Shown here in pieces: positions 52,507 through 60,991 of a stretch of 64,000 nucleotides of DNA (position 1 is its first letter; each line of letters starts with the position of its first letter). Below the pieces are notes generated by a model. It saw nothing but the letters and a program-made list of their open reading frames with translations. It did not search any database and was not told the origin of the DNA. Source of the stretch: an uncultured Pseudomonadota bacterium (GTDB lineage Bacteria; Pseudomonadota; Gammaproteobacteria; Steroidobacterales; Steroidobacteraceae); NCBI GenBank assembly GCA_902826635.1, contig CADEFQ010000012.1, forward strand, positions 7,019 to 71,018, written 5' to 3'. A program made the translations under genes and the position numbers.

Positions 52507-55122
52507 ATGAAAGCCATCAGGCGAATTGGAATTGCAGTCGCAGCGCTGACGATCGGAATTGGACCGGCAGCCGCCCAGGAGGCTGGCGATGTTGCGGCGG
52601 AGGAGTCCGCCGGCGCACTCGAGGAGATTCTCGTGTCAGCGCGCAAGCGCAGCGAGACGCTGCACGACGTGCCGCTCAGCGTCTCCGCGTTCTCGTCCGA
52701 CCAACTCGCCGCGATCGGCTTTCGCGGCCTAGAGGACGTCGCGCTCCGCACGCCCGGCCTGATGTTCTCGCAGCAGGGTGGTGCGATCCCGGGCCGCTAC
52801 AACTGCGCGATCCGCTTCCGCGGCATGAACGTGTCGTCCGAAATGCCTTCCTATCAGGTGGGTGCACTGTTTATCGATGGCGTCTATGCGCTCTCCGGCT
52901 GCAACAGCCTCGGCGCCGAAGACATCGAGCAGGTCGAAGTCATCAAGGGCCCGCAGGCGGCCTATTTCGGTCGCAATACCTTCGGTGGCGCGGTCAACTA
53001 CATCACACGCAGACCGCGCTCCGAGTTCGACATGAAGGCGTCCGCTGATATCGGCACCGAGGACGACCAGGAGTACCGGCTTTCGATTGAGGGTCCGGTC
53101 GTGGGCGACCATCTTGCCGGACGCGTGACGGGCCGTTTCTACGACAAGGGTGCGCAGTACATCGCATCTGACGGCGGCAACCTCGGCGCCGAGAAGACGA
53201 GGTCGATCGGCATTTCGCTCGCTACCGATCCGACCCGGACGCTCAGCGCGCGCTTTCGCGCTTTCTACTCGGAGGACCGTGACAGCGCGCCGGCGGGCGG
53301 CTTCATCTCCGGCACATTGTTCGATTCGTGCTCAGGGACCATCGGCCCGGACGGGATGGTGAGGGGACGTTACTTCTGCGGTCGAATTCCAAGCCGCGCG
53401 TCAATGGGTCCCGGCTTCATCAGCAGCAATACCTCGCTCGATCCACGCGGCTTTTCACCGGACCGCCCCAACTTCCTTTACGACGCGCTCGTCAACAACA
53501 GCTGGACGCTGCCCATCGGCGCTGCCAATCCGACCTCGGACCCGGCGCAGGATGGCGCGCTCGCGAGCGACTTCTTCGGCCTGAAGCGCAATGCGTTCCG
53601 CATTAGCGCCAGCGCGCGCTATGAACTGCCGAACGGCTGGGCGATGACTGCAGTCGCCGCGCGTAACGAGCTTGCGGCCACCTGGATTCGCGACTATGAC
53701 CTGACGGATGTCGAGGTTTGGTGGTCACGCGACCCGCAGGACATGCGAGACACCAGCTATGAGCTGCGCCTCCAAGCACAGTCGGGCCGCCTCGACTGGC
53801 TCGCCGGCGTCTCATACTACGAGCAGGAGTTCACCGGTAACGGTGGAGGCGGCACAAGCGTGACGCGGTTTCCGACGGCCACCGGTTTCGTGCCCCAGGT
53901 CTTCACCAACGGCCTGAACAACAATGACGAGATTCGCAACATCGGCGTTTTCGGCGGGCTTACTTACGCGCTCAACGACCAGTGGAAGCTGTCGCTCGAG
54001 GGTCGCTATCAGACCGACGAGATGATCAAGGGCCAGGTGGCCGCCGAGCAGAGCAATCTACCGGCTGCGAAGCAGAAATGGGAGACGTTCCTGCCGCGCG
54101 TGATCCTGCAGTGGGAGCCGGACGCGGCCAACAATATCTATGCGTCGTTCTCGCAGGGCGTGTTGCCCGGCGACATCAACGCGAGTTATGTGTTCGGCAC
54201 GGCTGGCATGCGCAGTGCGCAGGAAATCGCGTCGCTGCAGCAACAGGTCCGCGAGGGCGTGGCGGATCGCCCCGACCTCGGCGTCCCGGGAGGCACCGAT
54301 CCGATCAGCGGCGTCGACATCTTCATCGACCAGGAAGAGATTCAAAGCATCGAGCTCGGCTGGAAGCGACAGTGGTTGAACGGGCGGGTGCAGACCGGCC
54401 TCGCGTTCTATGCGATGGAATGGGACAACCAGAAGGGCGGCGGCACGCGCTATGTCATTGACTTCAACGGTGGCACCGGCAATCCGTATGTCGCCGACAA
54501 TCCCGCGGCCTGCGCGGGCCAGCCGAAACCGAGCGCGCAGCCGGGCGGGCTCTTCTGCGACGACGTTCTGCGCTCGATCAGCGTGAAGTTTCCGGGCTCC
54601 TCGCGACTCAAGGGAATCGAATTCGACGGGCGCTGGGCAGTGACCGACAACCTGACCGTCGACGGCGGCATCGAGTGGAACGACAACGAGTACACAGCGT
54701 ACACCGTGAACATCGTAGAGCCGATCGCGGGTACGAACGACATGACCGGCAACCGCACGCCGCGCTATCCGGAATGGAAGGGTAATGCCGCCGTGACCTA
54801 CAACGGCGTGCTGCCATGGAGCGACGCGAGCTGGTACACGCGCGCCGACTTGACTTACATCGGCCCGTACTTCATCGACGAATCAAACCTCGCGACCGCG
54901 CCGTCGCAGACGCTCGTCGGCGCGCAGTTCGGAGTGCGGTGGGACAAATTGCGCCTCGAGCTCTACGGTAAGAACCTGACCGACGAGGACAACTGGGCCG
55001 CCGCGTCGCGCTGGTCCGACTTCACCATTCCAGGCGTGTTCTTGTTCTCGGTAAACCAGGGCGCGTCGGTGTCGCCGCAGCCGCCCCGGCGCTTCGGCAT
55101 CCGCCTCACCTACGAATACTGA
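52507..55122 (+). CDS. TonB-dependent outer-membrane receptor
   Basis: 871 aa. Signal peptide (GIAVAALTIGIGPAAAQE), TonB-box region (LEEILVSARKRSETLHDVPLSVSAF), plug domain (FRGLEDVALRTPGLMFSQ ... VGALFIDGVYALSGCNSLGAEDIEQVEVIKGPQAAYFGRNTFGGAVNYITRRP) and a barrel ending PPRRFGIRLTYEY. It shares the general design of the first receptor but is not a close copy: barrel loops are longer. The next gene is a Sel1-repeat protein starting 27 bases later. Ligand unknown. Confidence 0.92.
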   Translation: MKAIRRIGIAVAALTIGIGPAAAQEAGDVAAEESAGALEEILVSARKRSETLHDVPLSVSAFSSDQLAAIGFRGLEDVALRTPGLMFSQQGGAIPGRYNCAIRFRGMNVSSEMPSYQVGALFIDGVYALSGCNSLGAEDIEQVEVIKGPQAAYFGRNTFGGAVNYITRRPRSEFDMKASADIGTEDDQEYRLSIEGPVVGDHLAGRVTGRFYDKGAQYIASDGGNLGAEKTRSIGISLATDPTRTLSARFRAFYSEDRDSAPAGGFISGTLFDSCSGTIGPDGMVRGRYFCGRIPSRASMGPGFISSNTSLDPRGFSPDRPNFLYDALVNNSWTLPIGAANPTSDPAQDGALASDFFGLKRNAFRISASARYELPNGWAMTAVAARNELAATWIRDYDLTDVEVWWSRDPQDMRDTSYELRLQAQSGRLDWLAGVSYYEQEFTGNGGGGTSVTRFPTATGFVPQVFTNGLNNNDEIRNIGVFGGLTYALNDQWKLSLEGRYQTDEMIKGQVAAEQSNLPAAKQKWETFLPRVILQWEPDAANNIYASFSQGVLPGDINASYVFGTAGMRSAQEIASLQQQVREGVADRPDLGVPGGTDPISGVDIFIDQEEIQSIELGWKRQWLNGRVQTGLAFYAMEWDNQKGGGTRYVIDFNGGTGNPYVADNPAACAGQPKPSAQPGGLFCDDVLRSISVKFPGSSRLKGIEFDGRWAVTDNLTVDGGIEWNDNEYTAYTVNIVEPIAGTNDMTGNRTPRYPEWKGNAAVTYNGVLPWSDASWYTRADLTYIGPYFIDESNLATAPSQTLVGAQFGVRWDKLRLELYGKNLTDEDNWAAASRWSDFTIPGVFLFSVNQGASVSPQPPRRFGIRLTYEY

Positions 55123-55148
55123 TTTTCATCATGACGGGAGTCTCTGCA

Positions 55149-55766
55149 ATGCGAAGTCTATGGAGTGTATCGGTCGCGGTTTTGCTGCTGGGTGGACTCG
55201 CCTCACCGGCTTTCGCCGACATCACGGAATGTGACTGGGTAGCAGGCCACACGACGATGCCCGAAAGGCAGACGCCAGGCGTGCCCCCCAAGATGATCCG
55301 GTGGAAGGGTGCGATCTTTGCCTGTGAACGGGACCTGGCGGCCGACCCGCAGAATCCGCGCCTGATGTATTTGCTTGGGCACGCGCTGTACTTCGACCAC
55401 CCGTGGCAGGACCGCAAGCGCTCGATTGAGCTGATCCGTGCTGCCGCGGACAAGGGCTACTCGCAAGCTCATTTCGTGCTAGGACTGTTCTATTCGAATG
55501 GCGAACTGGGCGAGGTGCTGCCGCAGAACTGGTGCGAAGGTGCGAAGCATCACCTGATTGCCGCGCGCTGGGGCCGTTACGCCTCGCTGATCAGCTACAG
55601 TCGCTTCGCCCTCAAAGGCCGCTACGAGAAGTGCACCGAGCCGGTCGACTGGAACGAGGTTGCCGGCTTCCTGGACCTCGCGAAAGGATCAGCTCAGTAC
55701 GACTGGTATGACGGGTTGCTGATCGAGGACCTCGAGGAGCAGCTGGCGAAGAAGCTCCAGCACTGA
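55149..55766 (+). CDS. Exported Sel1-like repeat protein
   Basis: 205 aa with a signal peptide (MRSLWSVSVAVLLLGGLASPAFA). After it come Sel1/TPR-like helical repeats: DRKRSIELIRAAADKGYSQAHFVLGLFYSNGE, CEGAKHHLIAARWGRYASLISYSRFALKG. Such proteins act as periplasmic scaffolds. Cys residues (CDW, ACER, NWCEG, KCTE) could form disulphides. Start ATG 55149 has GGGAG upstream; ATG 55131 lacks a spaced site. Follows the second receptor. Confidence 0.78.
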   Translation: MRSLWSVSVAVLLLGGLASPAFADITECDWVAGHTTMPERQTPGVPPKMIRWKGAIFACERDLAADPQNPRLMYLLGHALYFDHPWQDRKRSIELIRAAADKGYSQAHFVLGLFYSNGELGEVLPQNWCEGAKHHLIAARWGRYASLISYSRFALKGRYEKCTEPVDWNEVAGFLDLAKGSAQYDWYDGLLIEDLEEQLAKKLQH

Positions 55767-55821
55767 CGTAACGCTGAGTCGCGCGGGCATCCTGCGTTCT
55801 GTACGAGCGCAGTGTGCCCGC

Positions 55822-56349
55822 TCAGCGCAATCCCTCCAGGATCGACGCGCTTACCGACCCGGACTCGAAACGTGCGACGAGCGTGCGCAGCGTGGCGTAG
55901 AGATGTGCACGCTCGGCTGCCGGCAGCGATTCGACGTGCGCAAGCTGGTTGGCACTGATCGCGCTGAGCGCCTCTTCCGCAAGCTTGTGGCCTCGCGCCG
56001 TAATTTCGACGCGCACCCCGCGTCCGTCGCGCTTCGATGGGGCGCGCTTGACCAAACCGCTTTTTTCCAAGCGCCGCAGCAGGTTCGACAGCCCGCCGGT
56101 CGACATGCCGATGCTCTCGCTGATGGAGGTGGGCGACATGGTCCCCCGGGGGCCGCTTCGACGTAGAGTGGAAATGACCAGGTACTCGCCCCAAGACAGG
56201 CCGAACTCTTCCAGAACGCGCCCGCCGGTCCGCGAGAAGTGATTTGCCAAGTAGAAGAACGAATAGACAATGCCCTTCGCAGTACCGTCGATATTGGGGA
56301 ATTCCCGCTTCAGGTCGATAAGCGCGCGGTCGATGATGCTGGTCTGCAT
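55822..56349 (-). CDS. MarR family transcriptional regulator
   Basis: 175 aa. Winged helix: LSWGEYLVISTLRRSGPRGTMSPTSISESIGMSTGGLSNLLRRLEKSGLVKRAPSKRDGRGVRVEITARGHKLAEEAL. MarR proteins bind palindromes as dimers and are released by aromatic ligands. It is divergent from the MFS gene at 56420, with 70 bases between, so it probably controls that gene and itself. The shared TAGTGTCT motif lies in that gap. Confidence 0.9.
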   Translation of the reverse strand: MQTSIIDRALIDLKREFPNIDGTAKGIVYSFFYLANHFSRTGGRVLEEFGLSWGEYLVISTLRRSGPRGTMSPTSISESIGMSTGGLSNLLRRLEKSGLVKRAPSKRDGRGVRVEITARGHKLAEEALSAISANQLAHVESLPAAERAHLYATLRTLVARFESGSVSASILEGLR

Positions 56350-56379
56350 ACTTTTTTTTCACTGATCGGAGGTACGGTG

Positions 56380-56391
56380 TAGTGTCTGCTA
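56380..56391 (+). promoter_or_regulatory. TAGTGTCT(T/G)CTA motif upstream of the MFS gene
   Basis: TAGTGTCTGCTA starts 40 bases before the MFS start, with TTTCAC 17 bases before it as a weak -35. It is one base different from the motif at 52463-52474. It may be a promoter element or part of an operator for the divergent MarR protein. Confidence 0.4.
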
Positions 56392-56419
56392 ACCCCGCAA
56401 GTCGAGCAAGAGTAGCGCC

Positions 56420-57757
56420 ATGAGTCGAGCGAAGAACTCCGATGCCTCCTATCCGCGGTCAGTCTATTCTTGGTACGTCGTCGGCGTATTGCTCCTAGCG
56501 TACATCTTCGCGTTCATTGACCGCGACGTGATCGCGCTGCTGGTGCAGCCGATCAAGGCGGACCTCGGCATCAGCGACACGCAGATGAGCTTCCTGCTCG
56601 GGGGTGCGTTCGCGCTGTTCTATACCTTCTTCGGCATGCCGATCGCGTGGCTCGCCGATCGCAGCAGCCGACGCCGGATCATCTCCATCGGCGTGACGCT
56701 GTGGTGCGTCGCGACCGTCTTGTGCGGAACGGCCGGCAGCTACTGGGCGCTGTTCGCGGCGCGCGTCGCCGTCGGTGTCGGTGAGGCGGCGCTGAACCCG
56801 CCCGCACTGTCGCTGCTGAAGGATTACTTTCCGCCGCACCGGCTCGGCCGCGCGGTCGGTCTTTACACGGCCGGCATCGCCTGCGGCAGCGGCGTCGGCA
56901 GCTTCCTGTCGGCGACGGTGTATCCATCGATCGACGCGCACGGCGCCTACACGCTGCCGCTGTTCGGGCTCGTACAGCCCTGGCAGTTCATGTTCATCCT
57001 TGTGGGGATGCCCGGGCTTGCCGTAGCGCTCCTTACCCTGACGATTCGCGAGCCGGTGCGCCGCGCGAGTGCGTCCGTGTCGCAGCCGCTACCCCTATGG
57101 CGATCTTTCGCGTTCGTCGCGAGCCGCCGATCGACCTACGTGCTGCTGTTTCTCGCGATCTCGGTGACCGCAATCACCAACTACGGCGTGGGGTACTGGG
57201 TGCCCGAATTCCTGCGCCGAACATACTTGCTCGACGTTCCACAGATGTCGTATTTCCTGCAGGTGCGCGGCGTGGTGCTGATTGTCACCGGCCTCGTCGG
57301 CGTGCTGATCGGCGGCTGGCTGTGCGATGTACTGAACCGGCGCTACGACGACGGTTATATCCGAGTCGCGCTGATCGGCTTCGTGCTGCTCTTTTTCGGC
57401 TACGTGGGTATGCCGCTGATGCCGACCCCCGAGCTCGCCATGGCGATGCTGGTGCCGGCGGTCCTCGGCGGCGCGATCCCGACGGTTGCCGGTATTGCCG
57501 CAGTGCTCGCAATTGCGCCGCCCAACATGCGCGCGCAGATCACCGCGATGTACTATTTCACGCTGAATCTCGTCGGGCTCGTGGTGGGCCCCACGATGGT
57601 CGCGGTGCTCACCGACCGCGTCTTCAGGGACGAGGCGGATCTCTACAAATCGCTCGCGGTGACGGCGTTCGTGAGCATCGCGATCGGCTTTGCGCTGCTC
57701 GGGTATTGCCGCCGTCATTATGCGGCCAGCATGCGCGAGTCCCGCGGCTGGGCATGA
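56420..57757 (+). CDS. MFS transporter, Spinster-like
   Basis: 445 aa with twelve membrane helices. FAFIDRDVIALLVQPIKADLGISDTQMSFLLGGAFALFYTFFGMPIAWLADRSSRRRIISIGVTLW matches the Spinster-like pattern and the MFS protein at 51105. It has the DRSSRR loop and ARVAVGVGEAALNPPALSLLKDYF. Divergent from MarR; the gene is followed after 30 bases by the 222-aa membrane protein. Its substrate is probably the compound taken up by the second receptor (inference). Confidence 0.9.
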   Translation: MSRAKNSDASYPRSVYSWYVVGVLLLAYIFAFIDRDVIALLVQPIKADLGISDTQMSFLLGGAFALFYTFFGMPIAWLADRSSRRRIISIGVTLWCVATVLCGTAGSYWALFAARVAVGVGEAALNPPALSLLKDYFPPHRLGRAVGLYTAGIACGSGVGSFLSATVYPSIDAHGAYTLPLFGLVQPWQFMFILVGMPGLAVALLTLTIREPVRRASASVSQPLPLWRSFAFVASRRSTYVLLFLAISVTAITNYGVGYWVPEFLRRTYLLDVPQMSYFLQVRGVVLIVTGLVGVLIGGWLCDVLNRRYDDGYIRVALIGFVLLFFGYVGMPLMPTPELAMAMLVPAVLGGAIPTVAGIAAVLAIAPPNMRAQITAMYYFTLNLVGLVVGPTMVAVLTDRVFRDEADLYKSLAVTAFVSIAIGFALLGYCRRHYAASMRESRGWA

Positions 57758-57787
57758 ATTCGAATTCTCCAATGAAAGTGTGACGCC

Positions 57788-58456
57788 ATGACTGCTTATA
57801 AATTTGCGCAATGGATGCACGTGCTCGTGATGGGTTACTGGATCGGCAGCGACCTCGTTGTCAACGCGCTGACGCACTACACCGCGCGAGCGTCCGGCCT
57901 CTCGGGCGCGGAACGCAAGCGGCTCTGGGATTTCCTGCTCGACGTCGACCAGCATCCGCGCAACGCGCTGATCTTCAGCGTGCCGCTCGGCCTCACGTTG
58001 GCGTCGATGCTCGGTCTCGTGGCCATTCATGGTGCTGGGCTCGTGGCTGTGTGGGTGCTGTGCGCGGCGTGGTTCTGGTTCATGTGGTTGACCCACTGGA
58101 AGCGTGACGCGCCGACCGGTCGCACATGGGCGAAATGGGACTGGCGGCTGCGCTATGTGCTGATCGCCGCCGCGGTCGGAGTCGGGCTCTGTTCGCTGAT
58201 TGCCGGCCGGCCGTTTGCCGCGCCGTGGCTCGCGTGGAAGGTGCTGCTCTTCGGCGGCGTGCTCACCTGCGGCATCGGCATCCGCTACTACATCAGGAAG
58301 TCGTACGCGGCGTGGCCGCGCATCTGGGCGGAAAAGGCCGAACCGGGCGACGAAGCGATCGTGCGCGCGGCGATGTGGCACGGCACCTATGTGCTGTGGA
58401 CGCTCTGGGCACTGCTCGTCGTCATCGGCTATCTCGGCGTTGCGAAGCCGGCGTAA
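57788..58456 (+). CDS. Polytopic membrane protein, 222-aa paralogue B
   Basis: 222 aa with about five or six helices, paralogous to the 49176 protein: same length, YWIGSD near the start, WDWRLR before a helix and LGVAKPA at the end. It has extra His and Trp residues (WFWFMWLTHWKRDAP, WHGTYVLWTLWALL). No known family was recognised. In both copies the gene lies next to an MFS gene, here 30 bases downstream, so a joint function with the carrier is plausible. Its end is convergent with the Tat nitrilase-like gene. Confidence 0.8.
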   Translation: MTAYKFAQWMHVLVMGYWIGSDLVVNALTHYTARASGLSGAERKRLWDFLLDVDQHPRNALIFSVPLGLTLASMLGLVAIHGAGLVAVWVLCAAWFWFMWLTHWKRDAPTGRTWAKWDWRLRYVLIAAAVGVGLCSLIAGRPFAAPWLAWKVLLFGGVLTCGIGIRYYIRKSYAAWPRIWAEKAEPGDEAIVRAAMWHGTYVLWTLWALLVVIGYLGVAKPA

Positions 58457-58477
58457 CGGCCGCGGGATGATTCCGCC

Positions 58478-59677
58478 TCAGCGGCCCGTCCGTCGCTTCA
58501 GCAGCGCGCCCGCCTCCCCGTAGTCGTTCGGCAGTTCCTCGAGGAAGGCGTTCGGTTTTACTGAAGGCTCATATTGCTGAAAAACCGGCAGGAACAGCGC
58601 CATCGGGTACTCGGCCGGTGCGCGTGTCCGGCGAAAATCCGCGATCGGAACGCGCGCCGTCACGATGTCTTCATGGTGGTTGGCCGAGGCGGCAAGCGTC
58701 GCGCCGCGCGGGTCGACAATCACGGTGCCGCCGTCGCGCGCGCCCACCGCTTCCGTGAAGCCCGGATTGTCAGGCGAAACCGAGTTGCCGACACCCACGC
58801 AATACGTTCGCGTCGTGCGAGCCGTCTGCGTAGCCTGCTCCGAGTTCGAAGCCCCGGTGACCGTGAGAATCAGGATCTCCGCGCCCTTCATCGCGAGTGC
58901 CTGGTAGAGCATGGGCTCGAGGCCCACCGCCGTCGTGGCGATGTTGCCGATGTCGGTGCGCGCAACGGGCAGCGTCGCATCCCAGCCGTACAACTCGACG
59001 TAGCGATCGAGCACGTCGTACACGGTCGTGCCGATGAGCCCGATGCCACCGAAGGCGCCAAGGATGTTGCGCGCCTTCCATTGCTTGCTGACGATGTCGC
59101 CCCCCGGCCCGACGATCACCGACATGTTGATGACGTGATTCGGCCAGTCCTTGTCGCGCGCGTAGCAGCCGAACGTGATGTAACAACCGTAGTGTTTCGC
59201 GCGCTCGCCGATCGCCGCCGATTCGGGGCCCGGCAGGTCGAAGGCGATCTTCTGCAGCTCCGCGCGATTCCATGGCTGCCAGCCCTGGATTGGAAACTCG
59301 TGCATGCACAGCAGGTCTTGTTTCGCGCCCCACCGGCGCTCGCCGCCCCATTCAGGAGCCGAGCCCTGTGCGTAGTCGATCAATTTCACGACGTGTGCGA
59401 GATTGCGCTTTGTGGTCGCATCGCGGTTCTTCAGGTCGACCGACATCAGTCGCGACTGGATCGCCGAAACATTGATCGAGTCCTGCCGAAGCGGCACGGT
59501 CGCGTAGACACCCTTCTTCATCACCGACACGGCATCACCGGATGCGCGTACCGACGCCGTGTCGGCAGATTGAGCGCCCAGCGCCGCCGGCGCGGCCAGC
59601 GCCCCGAGGCTCGCAATTCCTGCGCCTGCCAGCAGTTCGCGACGGGAAATGGGGTCCGGAGACGACTTGTGCTTCAT
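58478..59677 (-). CDS. Tat-exported nitrilase-fold protein with catalytic Cys replaced by Ala
   Basis: 399 aa from ATG 59677, preceded by GGAG; ATG 59689 has no site. Tat signal: PISRRELLAGAGIASLGALAAPAALGA. The rest is a nitrilase-superfamily domain that aligns with the protein at 19864: Glu127 in CMHEFPIQG, Lys201 in SKQWKARN and then IGNIATTAV where the other protein has IGNLCTTST. The Cys codon position is GCC (58937-58939), so residue 247 is Ala. It cannot use the normal Cys thioester chemistry and is either inactive and ligand-binding or works differently. Convergent with the 222-aa membrane gene. Confidence 0.85.
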   Translation of the reverse strand: MKHKSSPDPISRRELLAGAGIASLGALAAPAALGAQSADTASVRASGDAVSVMKKGVYATVPLRQDSINVSAIQSRLMSVDLKNRDATTKRNLAHVVKLIDYAQGSAPEWGGERRWGAKQDLLCMHEFPIQGWQPWNRAELQKIAFDLPGPESAAIGERAKHYGCYITFGCYARDKDWPNHVINMSVIVGPGGDIVSKQWKARNILGAFGGIGLIGTTVYDVLDRYVELYGWDATLPVARTDIGNIATTAVGLEPMLYQALAMKGAEILILTVTGASNSEQATQTARTTRTYCVGVGNSVSPDNPGFTEAVGARDGGTVIVDPRGATLAASANHHEDIVTARVPIADFRRTRAPAEYPMALFLPVFQQYEPSVKPNAFLEELPNDYGEAGALLKRRTGR

Positions 59678-59780
59678 CGGTGGCTCCATGATCAGGATCG
59701 CACGACCCTAGCACCTGAAATGGCGCGTGAACAACAACGAAACCGCTCGCGCCACAACCAGCCGTTGTGACGCGCCGCCT

Positions 59781-60209
59781 TCACTTCACGAGCACCACGG
59801 GCATGGATGCCAGCTGCACGACCCGCTGCGCGACCGAGCCCAGCGCCACGCTGCCGAGGAAACCACGCCCGTGCGTGCCCATCACCACCTCGTCGCAGTG
59901 CTTGCTGCCGGCGTACTCGACGATCACGTGCCCGGGGTCGCCGACGCCGATGTGAAACTCGTGTTCAATGCCGGCTTCCGACAGGCGCCCGCGCGACCCG
60001 GCGAGCACCGCCATGCCCTGCTCGCGGTAGTGTGTCTGCTGGCTCTCCTTGCTGATGAAGAGCTTGACGTTCACGCCGGCAATCGGAGTCTGCACGTTGA
60101 GCAGATGCATGTGCACGCCCTCACGCGTCGCGGCGGCGCGAGCCAGCGCGTAATCGACTGCGCGGTCGGAGTACTGTGAGCCGTCAACGGCAATCAGCAG
60201 GGTCAACAT
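59781..60209 (-). CDS. Universal stress protein (UspA family)
   Basis: 142 aa starting MLTLLIAVDGSQYSDRAVDYALARAAA, with the ATP-binding signature GDPGHVIVEYAGSKHCDEVVMGTHGRGFLGSVALGSVAQRVVQLASMPVVLV (G2xG9xG(S/T) pattern). It is a small soluble nucleotide-binding stress protein. The ATG at 60209 is used; the frame is open to 60248 but lacks a better start. It lies 10 bases after terC and is probably co-transcribed with it. Confidence 0.92.
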   Translation of the reverse strand: MLTLLIAVDGSQYSDRAVDYALARAAATREGVHMHLLNVQTPIAGVNVKLFISKESQQTHYREQGMAVLAGSRGRLSEAGIEHEFHIGVGDPGHVIVEYAGSKHCDEVVMGTHGRGFLGSVALGSVAQRVVQLASMPVVLVK

Positions 60210-60219
60210 GGGTTTTCCT

Positions 60220-60948
60220 TCATTCACCGTCGTGGCGGGCGAGATCAACCGGCCCGGCTGTTGCGGGCGCCGTCGGACGACGCGCGGCGATGAACTTGCC
60301 GATCGTCACCACCAACAGCGCGCCGGCCACGGGCGCGGCATACACCCACTTGCCGGGCAGTAACGCCGCGGCGTAATCCTTCAACGCGACATCGTGGGCG
60401 ATCATGTCGCCGGCGATCCAGCCGAGCAGCGCCGCGCCGGCGACGATGACGATCGGGAACCGGTCCATCAGCTTCAGGACGAACTGGCTGCCCCAGACGA
60501 TGATCGGCACGCTGACGACCAGGCCGAATACCACCAGCCCGACATGATCCTTGGCCGCGGCCGCGATGGCGATCACGTTGTCGAGGCTCATGACCGCATC
60601 GGCGACGACGATCGTCCGGATCGCACCCAGCAGATGCGTACTGGCGTCGATGTCGTGGCCCTCGCCTTCCTTCTGCGGCAGGAGCAGTTTGACCCCTATC
60701 CACAGCAACAGGAGCCCGCCCCCGAGCTTGAGAAACGACACGCGCAGCAACTGCAGCGCGAAGTAGATCAGCGCCACGCGCAGCGCGACGGCGCCGAACA
60801 CACCCCAGAAAATCGCCTTCTTGCGCTGCGCCTGCGGCAGGCGGCGCGAGGCGAGCGCGATGACCACCGCGTTGTCGCCGCCGAGCAGGATGTCGATGAT
60901 GATGATCTGGCCGACGGCGATCCAGAACTCCGGCGACGTGAATTCCAT
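60220..60948 (-). CDS. TerC family membrane protein
   Basis: 242 aa with about seven helices. The two Asp-containing signatures of TerC are present: IIIDILLGGDNAVVIALASRRLP and IVVADAVMSLDNVIAIAAAA. TerC/YjbE-type proteins are linked with metal (often manganese) export and tellurite resistance. It is followed by the universal stress protein gene. No other ter genes are near, so tellurite resistance is not implied. The ATG follows GGGAAGGC. Confidence 0.9.
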   Translation of the reverse strand: MEFTSPEFWIAVGQIIIIDILLGGDNAVVIALASRRLPQAQRKKAIFWGVFGAVALRVALIYFALQLLRVSFLKLGGGLLLLWIGVKLLLPQKEGEGHDIDASTHLLGAIRTIVVADAVMSLDNVIAIAAAAKDHVGLVVFGLVVSVPIIVWGSQFVLKLMDRFPIVIVAGAALLGWIAGDMIAHDVALKDYAAALLPGKWVYAAPVAGALLVVTIGKFIAARRPTAPATAGPVDLARHDGE

Positions 60949-60991
60949 TGCCTTCCCTTGTCTTGCGGAGCCGCAAGTGTACCGAAACAGG

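Noticed and set aside
44764-55122. Siderophore uptake role for the two TonB receptors
   Set aside because: No siderophore synthesis, Fur box or iron ABC genes are near; neighbours are hydrolases and MFS carriers.
60220-60948. Tellurite resistance island from terC
   Set aside because: No terA, terB, terD, terE or terZ is present; the gene pairs with a universal stress protein.
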